A DNA stretch of 64,000 nt from Acanthopleura granulata. Taxonomy: Eukaryota > Mollusca > Polyplacophora > Chitonida > Chitonidae. The stretch is taken from assembly GCA_016165875.1 (NCBI GenBank), contig JABBOT010000001.1, forward strand, positions 35,953,011 through 36,017,010. Reading direction: 5' to 3'. Position 1 is the first letter of the stretch; the number at the start of each line of letters is the position of its first letter. The notes beneath the pieces are model-generated. The model searched no databases. It saw only the letters and a program-made list of their open reading frames with translations, and was not told the origin of the DNA. A program made the position numbers and the translations under genes. Positions 38,030 to 49,070 of this stretch are shown piece after piece.

Positions 38030-38935
38030 GTTTCATGTGGTCATCATTATTACCCAACGTCCCCATTTCCACGAGTCATCACCATTATGACAAAGTGCTT
38101 CCATGTTCCACAAGGTCATTATTGCACAGCGCTCCGATGTTTCATGTGGTCATCATTATTACCCAACGTCCCCATTTCCACGAGTCATCACCATTATGAC
38201 AAAGTGCTTCCATGTTCCACAAGGTCATTATTGCACAGTGCTCCGATGTTTCATGTGGTCATCATTATTACCCAACGTCCCCATTTCCACGAGTCATCAC
38301 CATTATGACAAAGTGCTTCCATGTTCCACAAGGTCATTATTGCACAGCGCTCCGATGTTTCATGTGGTCATCATTATTACCCAGCGTCCCCATTTCCACG
38401 AGTCATCACCATTATGACAAAGTGCTTCCATGTTCCACAAGGTCATTATTGCACAGTGCTCCAATGTTTCATGTGGTCATCATTATTACCCAACGTCCCC
38501 ATTTCCACGAGTCATCACCATTATGACAAAGTGCTTCCATGTTCCACAAGGTCATTATTGCACAGTGCTCCAATGTTTCATGTGGTCATCATTATTACCC
38601 AACGTCCCCATTTCTACGAGTCATCATCATTATGACAAAGTGATTCCATGTTCCACAAGGTCATTATTGCACAGTGCTCCAATGTTTCATGTGGTCATCA
38701 TTATTACCCAACGTCCCCATTTCCACGAGTCATCACCATTATGACAAAGTGCTTCCATGTTCCACAAGGTCATTATTGCACAGTGCTCCAATGTTTCATG
38801 TGGTCATCATTATTACCCAACGTCCCCATTTCTACGAGTCATCATCATTATGACAAAGTGATTCCATGTTCCACAAGGTCATTATTGCACAGCGGTCCGA
38901 TGTTTCACATGGTCATCATTATTATCCAGCGTTCG
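38030..38935. repeat. 109-bp tandem array, about 8 copies
   Basis: CATGTTCCACAAGGTCATTA recurs at about 38102, 38211, 38320, 38429, 38538, 38647, 38756 and 38865, a constant 109-bp step with very few differences between units. Because 109 is not a multiple of three and the unit lacks stops in the plus strand, it creates a ladder of spurious 104-codon frames. It lies about 300 bp upstream of the first coding exon of the small membrane protein. Confidence 0.92.
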
Positions 38936-39369
38936 CATATTCCAACTCATCGTTATTAATGCCCAACATCCCCATGTTCCTTATGGTCATCACTATTACA
39001 GAATCCTCCCAAGTTTCACACGGTCATTATCACACACTATACTGCCAGATTCTATATGACCATGTCTTCCTTGTCACATTTAGTGGTCATAGTTACTGGT
39101 ACATTATTATCCAGAGCACCATGTCCTGCATGATCGTCACTTTTACGCGGAGAACAGCTCAGTTTTACAAAATGATCACTGTGACACAAACTACTCACCT
39201 GTCCCATTGTTCTCACAATCACTATCACACAGAGTACCCTGACCTCTTTATGCTGTTACAGTAGAAAGGAAATCTTCCATTTTCAGGTAATATGTGGTCA
39301 CCACAGTACATATACATAATCTCTAAGTTATTGGCATGATGGCGGCCATAATGGTGTATCGATACCATC

Positions 39370-40270
39370 GTATCGCAGTTGTATGGTTTTAACTTTTGGT
39401 TGATACATAGATACAGGTATGATGATGTGTCGCAACTTACATTTGTCCATTTCCGTGCTTGCCTTGGTAACTAGATTGCCATTTTCCCTGTGTATACTGC
39501 ATTAATACATATGAATTTCTGTCCAGGGTATATGTCAAATAGTTTCCGATGCACGGTTTTAATTTTTGGTGGATACATAATTACAGGTGTGATGATGTGT
39601 CGCAACATACATTTGTCCATTTCTGCAGTTGCCTTGGTAACCAGATCGCCATTTTTCCTTGTATACTGTATATATACATATGTCTGCGTGTCCGGGCTAA
39701 CACTACAATTGTTTTCAATAGTCAGTTTTGATTTGCTATGGTAACCAGATTGCCATGATCACAACATATACTGCATAAATACATATGATTTTGTGTCCGG
39801 TCTACAACTCCAATTGTTTTCCATGTGCAGTTTTAACTTTTAGTGGGTGCATGGATGCAGATGTGCTCATGTGTTGCAACTCACTGTTGTGGATTTCTCT
39901 GGTTGTCATGGTAACCAGCTCACCATTTCCTCTATGTATACTGTATTATTAGATTTGCTTTCCAAGAACAGAACACAAACTCACATTTGTATCTTTTCTG
40001 TGATAGCCATGATAAGTAAATCAATATTTTTCCCAATATATGCAGTGTTAATAGATATGACTAGATTACCATTATCATACATGTAGTACTTATTAATGAA
40101 TATGATTTCTTGTCAGGGTTATGACTCCAATCATTATTTCCATCTACAGTTTTAATATTTGGGTGATGCACAGATGCTGATGTGAGGCAACTCATGTGTC
40201 CGTTTTCATTTTTTGGTAGATACACAAAAACACAGGTGATGCTGGACATTTGTGTATATAATTTCCGTGG
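39370..40270 (+). repeat. ~172-bp tandem satellite-like block, forward orientation
   Basis: Landmarks recur at about 172 bp: GGTTTTAACTTTTGGTTGAT (39386), GGTTTTAATTTTTGGTGGAT (39556), CAGTTTTGATTTGC (39722), then more diverged units at about 39828 and 40145. Each unit also has GATGTGTCGCAACTTACATT, TTGCCTTGGTAAC, CCAGATTGCCAT, TATACTGCATTAATACATAT and TGTCCGG motifs. Internal deletions shorten some units. Confidence 0.8.
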
Positions 40271-42427
40271 CTGCTATGATAATTAGTGCCCCCACCATAA
40301 AGCCTTGTAACACGATCAGAACTGTCATTCACAAACACATATTTTTGAAACCATTTCTTTCCAAACTCATTGTTTTATGTGTCCTTTTCATCTAAACCCA
40401 TGAAGTACTTTCTCTCACAGTTTATACTCATCACAATGCTGCTGATATTCGTTTATATGTTTGAAATGAATGTATTTTTTCAGGTGTAAATTGTGTTCAC
40501 CTGAACCCTTGTTCTCTGTTTGATCCTCCGTTATCATCACTTCCCACAAAGGAAATGGTGATTAAATATGGAATTGTATACATGTATTACTGATCACATC
40601 TCTTCAATAATCCAGCTGTTTCAAAAAATGTAATTTTCTCGCGAGGATACGTTCAGTTGCTTGGGGGATACTGGGGAATGCATTTCCGTACAGCTTGTTG
40701 CAGCTTGCATTACCTGTGCTTATGAGTGCAGAATTGAATACCTACAGAAGTACACATATGCTGAAAATAAATTACAGCCATAAATCTTCTTTTTTTCTTT
40801 TTTTTTTCACTGACTAAAATGTTGTGCTTGATTACTCGATATCGCAAAGGCGCATGCCTTAGTGACGTCAGACAAGCTTTTACATAGGTACATGGCCGAC
40901 TTCCTGCAAGTTAGATGTTAATAAAAATATCCCAAATGCTAACACAGATGTGCTCTGTACTCTGTTTGCCATACTCATGGATATAAGCACCATTTATGTG
41001 CATTTACTGTGCAATATCTGTAGTACATACCAAATACATATGGTCCTGACAAATACCAGGACACCCAGCCCACTTTCCCAATAACAAAACTGTGTTAATC
41101 CATATTCTTGGGGTTGAATGTTATTAAATGATAAATCTACATGATGCGTGAGTACAATGGCACCCAAGTAGACATAAAGCCCTGCAAATTGTTGATGACA
41201 TGCTCTAAATCTACAGCAAACACCAAACAAATGCGGCCTGGAAAGGCTTTTTCCAACCGTAATAGCATGGTAATAACTAGGTAACAAAAATGTAGAACTG
41301 TGAACAGGTCACAGCACAAATCGTGAAAATATAATGTCGTTTTACTTAATGTACCAGGCTTTAAGAAGTATAGGTACTGTCCGATTTGAAGATGCTGTAC
41401 CTTCTGTTGCGGTAGGTGGCCTGTTTTCAACAAGAATTATGGCGTTCATACCGGATATGATATAATAATTTCAAGTTTCCAGACTTTTCCAGATACAAAA
41501 TTGACATTTTTCAAGCTAAAATGACAGGTGTCTTATAAACACAGCTGTGCGTCAGACAGTTTCAAAAAACACATTTCCCCCCGAGAAAGTTAGCATGCTG
41601 CATATCTATACACTCTAAACTGAGGGTGATTCTGTACTTTGTCGAATAGATCAGTCTACAGAAGGTGTGTCAACCTCAGGCTCTCAATTTCAAAGCTTTT
41701 CCATGCCTATAATCACAAAACTTTCTGATTTTCCAGGTTTTTAAGGACCTGGAAAAGTTGCTTTCAATTCCAGGTTTTTCAAGGCCTACAACCAGACCCT
41801 TCATCACATAAATAAATTCTCCCAGGTTTAACTTAAGCCACTATATATTCCATACCTTCCATTCAGCATACGAGTATCAAGCTCAGAATATGGCCGTCAT
41901 TTCTGCTAGCCATGCATTTCTAGGCAAATTCCCATATGGCCCTATTTAAACCTACCGTATTTATATTTATCTGGGTGCTGTTTAACCCCTATTCAGCCTG
42001 AGTGACATTTCCAAATTACATGGTAAAATTTATGATATATACTACAAGCTAGCAGTTAATGCATTACAAATATGGGTATGATTAACTTACCTTAAGCTCT
42101 CCTGTAGTATTAACAGATTAGTTTTTGGTTTTGACATGATGACAGACACCTGGATATTCCATCATTACCATCATGACCATGTTTATACATTGCTGAGTGT
42201 CTGCTGTCGTTAAAGTGGTGTATTTTGCCACCGTGACCCATATTTGGTGTCACAATCATTACAGCATTTAGCCTTGCATCCATACAGCTGTATAGTATTA
42301 TAATAGGTGGCTTAATTTATGTCATATATGTTGATTGGAGCTTAATGGTACAACACATGCTGTAAGGAGACCTAGGGGAAGTGTTGGGTAGATGTGCACA
42401 TGTTGGTGATGATAAAGCTCCACAGAG

Positions 42428-42651
42428 CCATACCCTAAATGTCCTAAAACTTCACCCACAAATGGGCATATTTAGAGGCAAATTAATGTCAAAAAGTATT
42501 ATATATAATGTTGAAACTTACATTTTCCTGTAAGATATGATCCTATATATCCAACAAATCTTTTAGAATATGTTTCTAAAATCAATACAACTCATGGAAT
42601 CAGTAAAATTGTGCGACTTTGTCATGGGCGAAATTTGAGATCATTTAGGAT
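42428..42651. mobile_element. MITE family 'TACCCTAAATGACC', copy at 42.4 kb
   Basis: The left end TACCCTAAATGTCCTAAAAC pairs with the reverse complement of the right end AAATTTGAGATCATTTAGGA. Inner parts of the arms (CACCCACAAATGGGC / GTCATGGGCGAAA) also pair weakly. About 220 bp, no coding capacity. Confidence 0.65.
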
Positions 42652-43299
42652 ATATATGGTGCATGAGCAGCATCAGCTTCTAATATTCATTGTCTTTTAT
42701 CACCAAGACATCTAACGGTGGAAATCATATGCAGATACCTGACAAGTTTCCGCTGGGATTTCATCGGTGTCAAATACACGAAAAGTCACAGACGGTTAAG
42801 TTCCAACAAAAATTTCAGGACCCATCCTGAACATACTGCAGTATCCATGTACAGTGACATCTGTGACATCTGTCTCTATCGGATAAAACAATTTTTTTTT
42901 TTTTTTTTTGCTTATTTAATCATTTCGCAAATGTGTTATGTAATGTGTGTATTGAGGCATGAATGTTGTAACAGAGGGTTTAAAATATAAAACAATTCAT
43001 ACAGTTACATGGACAAAATGATTTATATATCTGTACCTATAAGCTAATTCATATGTTCTCATAGCAAATATCCATCAGGTCTATGACCAATATGAGGTTG
43101 AATCTTTGAACCCAGCTGTTTATAGAGGCTGTACGCAAGAAATTTGGGGGAAAAAATTAAAAAGCTCAAATCCAGATGAATTTTTTTTTACTGTTATTGA
43201 TACTTTAGAAAAGCCTAGCCACTGTAATTGACCAAAAATTTTACACAAAAATGCTCCTGTTTGAAGGTAAATAAAAACCATAAAATACGGCTTCAGGAG

Positions 43300-43446
43300 C
43301 TGAAACTTACATTTTTTCCAGTAGGTTATCATCCTACCGTCCCAACAAACTTAAAAACATCTTTCTACAGTCAATAGAATCCTCACAATGAGGAAATATG
43401 AGTGGTTTTGTCATGGACGTAATTTTAGGTCATTTAGGGTAATTAT
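43300..43446. mobile_element. MITE family 'TACCCTAAATGACC', right half at 43.3 kb
   Basis: It shares ACTTACATTTTTTCCAGTAG, TCAATAGAATC, GGTTTTGTCATGGACG and TTTTAGGTCATTTAGGGTAA with the other copies. The left end is missing or too diverged to see. Confidence 0.55.
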
Positions 43447-43683
43447 ATTATATAAAGGTATCAGCCTTGCCTGTGCATGTGATGTCATTAAAAATCTGCA
43501 CTACATGTAAAATTCGTATGCAAGCCCCTTTATAACTTTTTCAAAAGTTAAAATTATATTGATTGATTATTATAAGTCTGATATTGTCTGAAAGGCAATG
43601 ATTTTAGCTATTCTTGGTAAACAGAGAAAATTGGATTAATGAATACGGATTTTTTGGCCCAAAATCTCTTGTATAGCCTCTGT

Positions 43684-43905
43684 TATTTATTTATTTATTT
43701 ATTTGATTGGTGTTTTACACCGTACTCAAGAATATTTCACTTATATGATGGCGGCCAGCATTATTGTGGGAGGAAACCAGGCAGAGCCCGGGGGAAACCC
43801 ACGACCATCTGCAGGTTGCTGGCAGACCTTCCACAACGACCACACTGGGGGGAGTCATTGTGCTGCGATAGCGCTTACCGACTGAGCCACGGAGGCCCTC
43901 ACACA
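43684..43905 (-). mobile_element. SINE copy with tRNA-like head, 43.7 kb
   Basis: It reads reversed from a (TTTA)n tail and TTTGATTGGTGTTTTACACC to a head GCGCTTACCGACTGAGCCAC (A-box reversed). A deletion joins CAGACCTTCC to ACAACGACC, removing about 50 bp of the middle. It is followed by sequence also found after the copy at 57216. Confidence 0.85.
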
Positions 43906-44130
43906 ATTTCAAAACCTCATGTATAACAAATAAAAAATTTAGCCAATATCAACTGCCTTAATAATGAAGATTCTGTTTAAATTGTAACTAATAGCTCTGT
44001 AACTTCATGAGCATGATAATAATATACTTTTCATTATAATAGATATTTTAATATTTACGACAATTTAAAACCACAAACGACACTGCAGTCTTTAAAGTCT
44101 AGCATAAGTATAGTCAAACAAATCATGCAA
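43906..44130. repeat. Repeat unit flanking a SINE, copy 1
   Basis: About 225 bp, from TTTCAAAACCTCATGTATAA to TCAAACAAATCATGC, is nearly identical to 57487-57705. Both follow a SINE in the same orientation, so SINE plus flank were probably copied together. Confidence 0.8.
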
Positions 44131-44749
44131 GTCAGGTGCTTTTGTTAACCCTGATAATCACCTGACCTTGAAGATCTTTCTGTCTGTCTTGAATGCGAAC
44201 TATTGGGCACACCCAGTCGTAATTGTCTTATTCATCCTTGAGTATCTGTAAAGTAGCTTTCACTTAATTAGATCCTAGGCCTGTGGCTGATTCCAAAAAG
44301 CCATTTCTGACATCGGTCAAAATTTGAAATACAATTTTACCACTTATTTTTGGGTCCCATTTACAAAGATTTTGACAGCCTTATACATGTTATCTTATGA
44401 CAAATATGTGAGAATTTCAACTTTTAGTACAAGTACCAACACTAAGAAATGTGATGAGGTTTTGAATTTGACTTAAGTCAGAAAGCAAGCTTTGTGGACT
44501 TTGCCCCCAACTTAGCTCTGGGCTGGCTGTTCTGACATTGTTAAAGCAGCCCTGGTATCTTCTCATTCACCTGTCATGTTAAGAAATGTCGTTTACATGC
44601 TGTCTCCATTATGGATCAAAGCTGGGACCCGTGCACAAGTACGCACATACATATCTCAGCTGGCTATCACCAACTGTCAAATTATATACCCTCTCAAGGT
44701 ATGACATTAACTTTTCTTGTAACATTTCAATATACTCATGCAGTATTGT

Positions 44750-44985
44750 CTACTATACTGCAGTATAGTGTAGTTTAGTATAGTAAAGTATAGTATAGTG
44801 TCATAAGTATAGTAAAGTACAGTACAGTACAGTATAGTGTAGTGTAGTAACAGTATAGTATAGTATAGTACAGTATAGTATAGTGTCATATAATATAGTA
44901 CAGTATAGTACAGTATAGTATAGTACAGTATCATATCCTATTGAACTGTATCGTATATTATCGTATCATTTAGTATAATATAAAA
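44750..44985. repeat. (AGTAT)n-type microsatellite
   Basis: More than 200 bp of AGTATAGTATAGTACAGTAT-like sequence with frequent AGTAC and TGTAG variants and short interruptions. Confidence 0.9.
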
Positions 44986-45379
44986 GAGGAAGCGACTCTC
45001 TTAAGTATGACTTACATAAAACACATGTACGCCCCTAATTTGTACATATAAATTTAGACTGAGAAAAGTTTAACCATTAAAATCATGGAACCTTGAATCT
45101 GCCCCTAATCCAGTACTGCGTGCTTACCCTGAGTTTAAGTGTACTTGTTATTCGTACACATTGGCATACTGCAGAGCTATCATCATGACCTATATCATGC
45201 AGGCTGGCACTGACATGGCTGACGTATAACTGGCTCAATATATTCATGGAGATCACATGAAAAGCTTGACATCTTTTTTATATATAGGTCAATAAATGTT
45301 TAGGTATGTTACTGTAGGTATGTTACTGTAGGTATGTTACTGTACATGTCCCATGCATTTATATGTACATGTATATTAC

Positions 45380-45850
45380 ACCTGAGTCACGACACATCAC
45401 CTCATGTATATCTACATGTAAGTATCCACCAAGAATGAGCATTGAATATGGAAAACAAGTGAAGTTGTAGCCTGGACACAAAGTATTTATATAGTATATG
45501 TAGGGGAAATGACGGTCTGGTTACCACAGTAACCACAGAAGTGGACAACTGTGAGTTGCGACACATCATCACATCTGTGTCTACGTATGCACCAAAAACG
45601 AAAAAATGCACATGGAAAACTATTTGAGATATAGCCTGGACATGCAGTCTTATGTGTTTATACAGTCTACACGAGGGAAATGGCGTTCTGGTTACCAAGG
45701 CAACCGCGGACATGGACAAATGTAAGATAAGACACATTATCACAACTGTATCTATAGTTTTAAAAATTAAAACCATACATGGAAAACAAGTCAACATATA
45801 GCCCGGACAGACGGACAAAATCGCTGTACCATTATACAACCGCCATTGAA
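45380..45850 (-). repeat. ~172-bp satellite-like block, inverted orientation
   Basis: It reads as the reverse complement of the 39.4-40.3 kb units: CGACACATCATCACATCTGT, GGTTACCAAGGCAACCGCGG, TAGCCTGGACA, ATGGCGTTCTGGTTACC and TTAAAACCATACATGG. About 2.5 units, more diverged than the forward block. Confidence 0.78.
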
Positions 45851-48244
45851 GAGGGATCAAGTGTATATTCAGTGACAATGTGCATAGTTCATGTGTAAAA
45901 TACCTTGTGGCTTGGGAGTTTCACAATGTGGATTGCATGGAAAAGTTCAAATGTTTGATGATAGAAAAAAAATTATGTTATAACTGTACCTTGCATCTGA
46001 GAGAAACCTTGGTATAATATGTCATCTTGTAAACAGAACATCTTTGTGTACACAGGGGTGTTTGTACACAAGACATTACGTGGCTGGCTTTGCACATTAG
46101 GATCAGGTTTGAATAAAAAGTATATGTGTGTTAGTTTGCTGAACTGAGTAATTCCTTGCACATTGGCGCAATCCATATCTGGGGATATACTACACAAATA
46201 CTGACCAGCCTGGTATGTGTCATTTTACTAGGACCTGGTGGATGATAATGTATAGTGTTTGCTTGTCCTGGTATGTATGGATTTCCACTGAGACAGCACT
46301 AGAAATAGCTGTATGTTGACATCGGGGCCATACATCCTGTCATGACATGAATTAAATCCATTTCCAAACAACATTGTCGCATGTACATGTATACAAAACA
46401 AACAAAACAAAGGAGAGAGATAACAATAAGTGATCACTGTAAAAATAATTTCGGCCCAAAAAATCATCAAGTTCAAGTTATTAAGGTATAATGTATTATT
46501 GAATGTGAACTGGACAGTAGCTGTAGGCTTTATTAATTCTCTCTTACAACAAAAATATAGAGCATCAGTTGCACTCTATTGACTAACCTAGGAATTGGTA
46601 CACATGTAGTAGAGGCTTTGGTTTGTCACAGCTATGGTTCCATTCAGCACTTTGTTTCACTAATTTAAACAGCTGCTGCAAATACAGCAATTTCACGCCG
46701 AGGATCAGAACCCCAACCAAACAGAACAGCCCCATAAACACACTTAAGCATGTGTTGACATTTCACTTAGTATGAACTGCGCACAAAAGAGTTACTAGCA
46801 GCCACACAGATTTATTTCTTCAGTGACCTCATTTCTCTGAAAATTAAAATGGCCTTTCACATTTCAAATGGTCGGATGAAACTGTTTCATTAGAATCTCA
46901 TTATATGTACACAAGCCAACTGGCTGCAAGATCCCTCAATCCAAGCAAAAATGTCTTTTGTTTCTTACCTCGTTTATTCGTCAAAGTTCGTCAAAGTTCC
47001 AGCGACAAAACCTTGAAGAACGCAAACACGTTAAGACCTTGATGAAGTCTCAACAAGTTTGCTACAGTACGTGTTAACTGTTTTGTTCTGCAGGCAGCAT
47101 TTCTGGTAAAGTCACACTTGCTGTTGTGTCATGGGTTGTTTTGTTCACCACCCATTACAGGTACTCATTCAGCGTCAAGTGTCTTTCAGGGGGTCATGCT
47201 CTGGAGAATATATCTGCAGGTCGCATCACTTGTGCTTGTTAAGGGTTTCACTCACCTGTCACTTTACTGGGTCACATAATGATATACAGTCCTCTGCTTT
47301 CAGGGAAGTAGGCCTAAATGTTATGCAAGAGCAAGAGCCGCTTTTTATTGCGTTGTAAATTAGTTGGTCAGAAGGACATGCCTGTGTAGAACCATCTTGT
47401 AATCTGTCAACACACATATGTAAGAAATACTGCATTTGGGGTTTTTTTTTTTGTTTTAAGCTGTACACCCTGTCATCCAGTAAACAAAACAGCAATAACA
47501 TGCTTCATGTAGATTGAAAAGAGCCTTCATACAATATAAATACATTATTTCATTAGTGTTACCACTGTACTCAAGAATTTCACTTGAATATATATGAAAG
47601 ACCACATCATAGAGTGTTAAATCAAAGCACAGCTGTCCATTACTGGCGGGCATATAAAAAAATCACTCAACACACACAATAAAATTTTAAAACTTTTATT
47701 GCACTGATATCACCAGGATATGACAAACTGAAATAATAACTATAGCATCCAATAATAAACAACAACAGAAACAAAAACCAAAAAAAATCATCTGACCACA
47801 ATAAGCTCGGGTGAACAACTTTATCACAGTCATGGGAAACTTCAAAGCCTATAGAGTACAGTTGAGAACTCCTTAACCATGTCCAAACCATCACCATCCT
47901 ATAGTCTCGTTCTAAGAGGTCATTGATAATTAAAGACACCACATGGATTTAGCAGCAAGGACAGATTTAAACGTAGGAAAACAGTTTGGTTAGGGAGAAC
48001 TAACATTCTTCAAATGTTTTCTACTGTTAGACATTTTTAAATGCCTACACAGTATCTTGGTTTTCAAATACGCAAGGCTAACCCTTATAGGCTAAATATG
48101 CACGATGCTTCTTGGCATGTCTCAAGTCCTCAAGGGCCCGAGGTGTTCAGCAGTGTATTAGAACTTAGACCCAGTGTTAACCATAGTCCAGACTTAAAAG
48201 TGTCATTAACTTAGTATTAGGATCAGACTTGTATTAAGATTTAC

Positions 48245-48456
48245 CCTGAATGACCTAAAATTTCGTCCATAACTAACTTGCTCTTTTATCATGATTGTTA
48301 GAGTTGTATTGAATTTAGAAACGTATTTTCAGCTTGGTTTGGATGACACCTTACTGGAAAAGCATCAGTTTCAGAATCAAAAGAAATTTTTACAACATTA
48401 ATTTGCTCCTTGCAATGCGGTTTTGTTGGAAGAAATTTTAGGTCATTTAGGGTAAG
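48245..48456. mobile_element. MITE family 'TACCCTAAATGACC', copy at 48.2 kb
   Basis: The ends TTACCCTGAATGACCTAAAA and TTTTAGGTCATTTAGGGTAA are close to perfect inverted repeats. Inner arms (TTTCGTCCATAACTAA / GGTTTTGTTGGAAGAAA) diverge. About 212 bp. Confidence 0.7.
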
Positions 48457-48929
48457 TCTGGTTTAACTTGTGATACTGTTTTCAAAAATTGGAAATAACC
48501 AGGTTTCTGAACACTATATTTGAGCTGAAACTGAGTGCAGATGGCAATTACAATCTATGTACATCATTCAAGTGGCATCGCAGGTGGGGCTGGGTGAGAG
48601 GCAGTTTTAAAGGACAGTATACCACACACAGCACAATTAACATACACAGAATATGATCTAAGAGTATATAAGAGCTGCCAACTACTACCATGAAAATTGT
48701 TTTTAACAAGTCACTGTAACCATTTGTAGTTTCGAGTAGCACCAAATAGGTTTTTCTCCATTTGACCTACACATATTGTACGCATCATCAGCTCAGGAGT
48801 TAACAACATTTATTTACCACCTACACAAACCTACTGAAAACACTTTCAGTATCCTATGAAAGATGCAGATCTCCATGGACACACCTTAATGTTGTTAATA
48901 AGCATATTTGCACTACCAGTTCTTTTCGA

Positions 48930-49070
48930 CTATTTGACCTAAGATTTCATCCATGCCTAAATTACCGGACTCATTTTTGCTTGATTCTGAGTGTTATATC
49001 AATGATAGAAAAGGTGTTTTCAAGTTTCCTAGGAAGGTAAGAAATTGGAAGCGCAAAAAGAACACTGTCT
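48930..49070. mobile_element. MITE family 'TACCCTAAATGACC', left-end fragment at 48.9 kb
   Basis: ATTTGACCTAAGATTTCATC, CATGCC and TTTTCAAGTTTCCTAGGAAG match the left arm and interior of the family. The right inverted end is not evident. Confidence 0.4.

Noticed and set aside
37811..38959. Plus-strand ladder of ~104-codon frames with repeated HHYYPTSPF peptides
   Set aside because: Produced by the 109-bp tandem array, which cycles through all three frames; no splice structure or family match.
43750..43905. Possible free-standing tRNA gene in the SINE head
   Set aside because: The A- and B-box-like motifs belong to the tRNA-derived SINE head; no complete cloverleaf was found.
43639..43926. 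Plus-strand frames beginning [18 protein letters not shown], also at 57199 and 20489
   Set aside because: They are translations of the reversed SINE.
44707..44934. Tyr/Leu-rich minus-strand frame
   Set aside because: Translation of the pentanucleotide microsatellite.
45402..45878. 158-codon minus-strand frame
   Set aside because: It lies entirely in the inverted ~172-bp satellite-like block and its peptide simply follows the repeat units.
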